Positions 7,119-9,289 of a DNA stretch of 9,289 nt are shown here, piece by piece. The position numbers and the translations under genes are program-made. Below the pieces are notes generated by a model. That model was not told where the DNA came from and did no database searches. It was given only the letters and a program-made list of their open reading frames with translations. The stretch covers positions 1 to 9,289 of the forward strand of contig WTBX01000328.1 of the NCBI GenBank assembly GCA_013138855.1, read 5' to 3'. The DNA comes from Methylococcaceae bacterium. Lineage in GTDB: Bacteria > Pseudomonadota > Gammaproteobacteria > Methylococcales > Methylomonadaceae. Numbering within the stretch: the stretch's first letter is position 1; each line of letters starts with the position of its first letter.

Positions 7119-7859
7119 TTATTTAACAGCGTCATATACTGTCACGGGGTTTGGAGCAAAGCCTATATATTCTAAAAAAGTGTCTAATAGTGAGGAGGTT
7201 TCATCAGCTTTTACTTCGCCTGCTCCTTTCGCTTCACCTTCGGGAGCTTTGGCTTCGGCTTCTGCCTTTGCTTCTGGGTCTTTGGCTTCGCCTTCCTTTG
7301 CTTCACCTTCTTCTCCTTCTTTAACCTTTTTATTATCGCCATCACCATCTTTTATTGAAAGTTTGAATTGATCCAGCTCGATGCTTAATGAGGTGGTTTG
7401 TTCAGGTTTGACTTCCACGACTAATTGCCAGACAGCTTCATCTAAGTCTCTAAACGCTGCAAAGACTCCTAAATATTTGGTGCCTTCTTTAAGTTTATTA
7501 CTGTTGAGAATCTCGTCATTAGGTTTAACTTCCAGTTCTTTACGAAAAGTAATATCTTTACCTAATAACACTTCATCATTTTCATAAATAGCAAAAAAAT
7601 CGCTGCCTTCAAAGGTATCAATACCTTTTAGTTGATAAATGCGCACGACGACTGGCGAAGCTCTCTCTTCTAAATCAGGGTTCAATTTATTACTCGCGGA
7701 AAGGTTAAGATCTATCGTATAAACAGGAACGGGAATAGGTTCATCATCTGCAAATAACCCAAAGCCATCGCTAATGCCACAACCACTTAGCAGCATCATT
7801 AAGACAATTATTATTAAGCCTGAATAGTTAAAAGCAGTGTTTTTATTTTTCCCAACCAT
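7119..7859 (-). CDS. tssJ: Type VI secretion lipoprotein TssJ with extended low-complexity tail
   Basis: This 246-residue lipoprotein is a TssJ (VasD/SciN-type) homologue. TssJ sits in the inner leaflet of the outer membrane and anchors the TssM-TssL trans-envelope complex of the T6SS. A lipoprotein signal ends in lipobox LLSGC, with lipidated C27. The TssJ core (~40-170) shows SASNKLNPDLEERASPVVVR then IYQLKGIDTFEGSDFFAIY, the signature of the family. Residues ~177-218 form a K/E/G/A repeat tail, followed by a short non-repetitive end (SSLLDTFLEYIGFAP). TssJ proteins are usually about 150-190 residues, so this extension is unusual. The start at 7859 is preferred over the upstream ATG at 7913: GAGG lies 5 bases before it and it gives a normal basic signal-peptide N-region, whereas the longer start lacks a ribosome binding site. 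It is the first of five minus-strand genes and is divergent from tagH. Confidence 0.9.
   Translation of the reverse strand: MVGKNKNTAFNYSGLIIIVLMMLLSGCGISDGFGLFADDEPIPVPVYTIDLNLSASNKLNPDLEERASPVVVRIYQLKGIDTFEGSDFFAIYENDEVLLGKDITFRKELEVKPNDEILNSNKLKEGTKYLGVFAAFRDLDEAVWQLVVEVKPEQTTSLSIELDQFKLSIKDGDGDNKKVKEGEEGEAKEGEAKDPEAKAEAEAKAPEGEAKGAGEVKADETSSLLDTFLEYIGFAPNPVTVYDAVK
7206..7331 (-). repeat. Low-complexity K/E/G/A-coding repeat inside tssJ
   Basis: The coding strand is purine-rich here and encodes short degenerate units such as GEAKEGEAKDPEAK, AEAEAKAPEGEAK and GAGEVK. The 3- to 6-residue periodicity at DNA level (repeated GAAGCxAAA-like blocks) suggests growth by replication slippage. The product would be a flexible, highly charged segment near the C-terminus of the lipoprotein. 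Confidence 0.8.
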
Positions 7860-8063
7860 GAAAACCTCATTATTTTTTATCTTAAATGTTGTTTGTTGAC
7901 TTAAATTTTGCATGATAACAACTTATCTAATTTGAGTTTTATTTTAGAGCATTGTATTGTAATATCCATGAGTCTGTGGATAGGATTTTTTATTTGACTC
8001 CCTATTCCGTTAAAACAGCTTTTAAACCGCTGTCGCTCACCTCTTAACTACCTAAAAGCTATT
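7860..8063. promoter_or_regulatory. Divergent tssJ / tagH intergenic region
   Basis: This 204-bp region must hold the promoters for both the leftward tssJ group and the rightward tagH gene. It is AT-rich. I see no strong sigma-70 promoter; a weak + strand candidate is TTGTAA (7957-7962) and TAGGAT (7981-7986) with an 18-base spacer. Near tagH there is an 8-bp inverted repeat, AGCTTTTA (8017-8024) with TAAAAGCT (8053-8060), which could be an operator or leader hairpin. No recognisable sigma-54 site was found. Confidence 0.4.
7865..7868 (-). promoter_or_regulatory. Ribosome binding site deciding the tssJ start
   Basis: On the minus strand GAGG is followed by five bases and the ATG at 7859. The in-frame ATG 18 codons upstream (7913) has no comparable motif, so this site supports the shorter protein, whose N-terminus is then a standard lipoprotein signal. 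Confidence 0.65.
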
Positions 8064-9289
8064 ATGTCGCTGTCATTACAAATTTTATCCCTTAAAGGTG
8101 AGCCTGTTTCTGAACAAGCAGTTGTTTTTGATGGCGAAGGCTCTATCGGACGCTTAGGCAATAATACGCTGGTTTTACCCGACCCCGATAAATTTGTCTC
8201 CAGAACCCATGCCACAATTAGTGTTGAAAACCAACAATATATATTAAAAGATTTGAGTTTAAGTGGTACTTATATAGATCAACAACTGCACCCTTTAAAA
8301 GAAACGCCTCAAATATTATCCGATGGTATGCATTTACGCATAGGAAATTATGTGGTCTTAGTTTCTATTTCTAATGATGAAAGTGATCCTTTAGCGCAAT
8401 TTGATGCGAATGAGTTTCCTCCTCCAGAAAATAAACCTACCCCTTTTGAAAAAGACCGTGAGCCTAGCCTTATCGGTAACGATGATGGCTTAGTCTCATA
8501 TGTTGCTGATGAAGATAATGAATTAAATAAATTACTCGGTAATCAACAGGACTCACCTTTTGGTAACGATGCGCCTGCGCCACAAAATGCTTCCTTTGAC
8601 GGATTGCTAAACGCTAATCTATCACCATTACATGATAGTTTTACCCCGCCTGCGCCTCAACAAACGCAACAATCATCGGCTACTGATGATGCGGCAATGC
8701 CTGATGATTTTAATTTTGAAGACCTATTTGATAATCACAGCAACGAAGTCACCTCTATTCCTGATATTCAATCGCAAAACTCGCCCGCTCCAAATGTTGG
8801 GAATCAGCATAAGCAATTATGTGCGGCTTTTTTAGAAGGGGCTGAATTAAATAAACAGCTTTTAACAGGAACCGATGCTACCGAAAGTATGCAACGCATC
8901 GGTCAAATGTTCAGAAAACTCGTTAGCGGCACGATGACGATGCTAAAAAGCCGTTCTGAGCTTAAAAATATGTTTAGAGTTAGTCAAACGTATATTAAAA
9001 CCTATGATAATAACGCACTTAAATTTTCCACTTCCACCGATGAAGCCTTATCTTATTTAATTAGCAATAGCGAAAGCGGTTTTAAAGATTCACTGACCGC
9101 GATAGATGAGGGTTTTGATGATATTATGTTGCATCAATTAGCGATGCAGGCAGCGATTCAAGCATCGCTCAAGAAAATGTTAAAACAATTTGATCCGCAG
9201 TTAATTGAGCAGCAATTGGACGAGGGATTGTTATTGCAGAAGAAATCAAAATGTTGGGAAAAATATAGCAGTGCCTATCCAGAACTTGC
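8064..9289 (+). CDS. tagH: Type VI secretion FHA-domain protein TagH (3' end missing)
   Basis: The frame is open from the ATG at 8064 to the window end (408 residues, no stop), so the gene is truncated on the right. Residues ~1-100 are an FHA domain, a phosphothreonine-binding fold: G29-R30 in GSIGR and S46-R47-T-H49 in VSRTHA are present, while the usual SxNGT loop reads SLSGTY (65-70), with Ser in place of Asn. Residues ~105-240 are an acidic, Pro/Gln/Asn-rich linker. Residues ~245-408 match the C-terminal domain specific to T6SS FHA proteins: LCAAFLEGAELN, MFRKLVSGTMTMLKSRSELK, YDNNALKFS, DIMLHQLAMQAAI, KQFDP and CWEKY. This domain looks nearly complete, so little is missing. In known systems this protein works with the PpkA kinase and PppA phosphatase to control T6SS assembly. 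The start begins directly at the FHA fold; no clear Shine-Dalgarno precedes it and no alternative start fits. Confidence 0.9.
   Translation, partial: MSLSLQILSLKGEPVSEQAVVFDGEGSIGRLGNNTLVLPDPDKFVSRTHATISVENQQYILKDLSLSGTYIDQQLHPLKETPQILSDGMHLRIGNYVVLVSISNDESDPLAQFDANEFPPPENKPTPFEKDREPSLIGNDDGLVSYVADEDNELNKLLGNQQDSPFGNDAPAPQNASFDGLLNANLSPLHDSFTPPAPQQTQQSSATDDAAMPDDFNFEDLFDNHSNEVTSIPDIQSQNSPAPNVGNQHKQLCAAFLEGAELNKQLLTGTDATESMQRIGQMFRKLVSGTMTMLKSRSELKNMFRVSQTYIKTYDNNALKFSTSTDEALSYLISNSESGFKDSLTAIDEGFDDIMLHQLAMQAAIQASLKKMLKQFDPQLIEQQLDEGLLLQKKSKCWEKYSSAYPEL

Noticed and set aside
5740..7185. 13-bp direct repeat TAAAAAAGTGTCT at 5740-5752 and 7173-7185
   Set aside because: Both copies are in coding 3' ends in different reading frames and consist mostly of an A-run. 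Chance in AT-rich DNA is sufficient, and no duplication of surrounding sequence is seen.
7860..7913. Longer tssJ starting at 7913
   Set aside because: There is no ribosome binding site, and the extra 18 residues would sit in front of a normal lipoprotein signal peptide.
8632..8835. Open frame inside tagH in another frame
   Set aside because: It overlaps the acidic linker of tagH, which is read in a frame continuous with the FHA and C-terminal domains. No motif supports the alternative.

Overview
The window is AT-rich bacterial DNA. Its gene content suggests a Gram-negative proteobacterium: a type VI secretion (T6SS) outer-membrane lipoprotein, a T6SS FHA-domain protein and large membrane-bound hybrid histidine kinases. 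A sulfur- or methane-oxidising gammaproteobacterium (Thiotrichales- or Methylococcales-like) would fit, but the taxon is a guess from style. Bases 1-16 match the 3' end of an Illumina TruSeq adapter, so the left edge is an assembly end with artificial sequence.

Layout, left to right. (1) The 3' end of a class III adenylate cyclase on the + strand (to 330). (2) Five consecutive minus-strand genes, read from right to left: T6SS lipoprotein tssJ (7859-7119), a papain-like (C1A) cysteine protease fused to a TerB-like C-terminal domain (7076-5739), a MoxR-family AAA+ ATPase (5565-4609), a 1008-residue MASE1-CHASE-HisKA-HATPase-REC hybrid kinase (4512-1486), and a soluble REC-HisKA-HATPase kinase (1476-370). 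The gaps are 42, 173, 96 and 9 bp. The two kinases are almost certainly one transcript, and tssJ with the protease probably is too. The 173-bp gap before moxR holds a long near-perfect hairpin repeat, so read-through there is uncertain. (3) Divergent from tssJ, a + strand T6SS FHA protein of the TagH type starts at 8064 and runs off the right edge.

How the parts may work together: tssJ and tagH mark the edge of a T6SS locus that continues to the right. In known systems TssJ anchors the TssL-TssM membrane complex to the outer membrane, and FHA proteins act in threonine-phosphorylation control of the apparatus. The protease-TerB fusion sits directly behind tssJ with no signal peptide or propeptide. 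It is the most unusual gene here and could be a T6SS accessory factor or cargo (inference only). The membrane hybrid kinase and the REC-kinase next to it look like a sensory phosphorelay with no DNA-binding output in the window. The adenylate cyclase is convergent with them and need not be related.

No tRNA, rRNA, CRISPR array, transposase or integrase was seen. No gene-free stretch exceeds 300 bases; the longest is the 204-bp tssJ/tagH divergent region.
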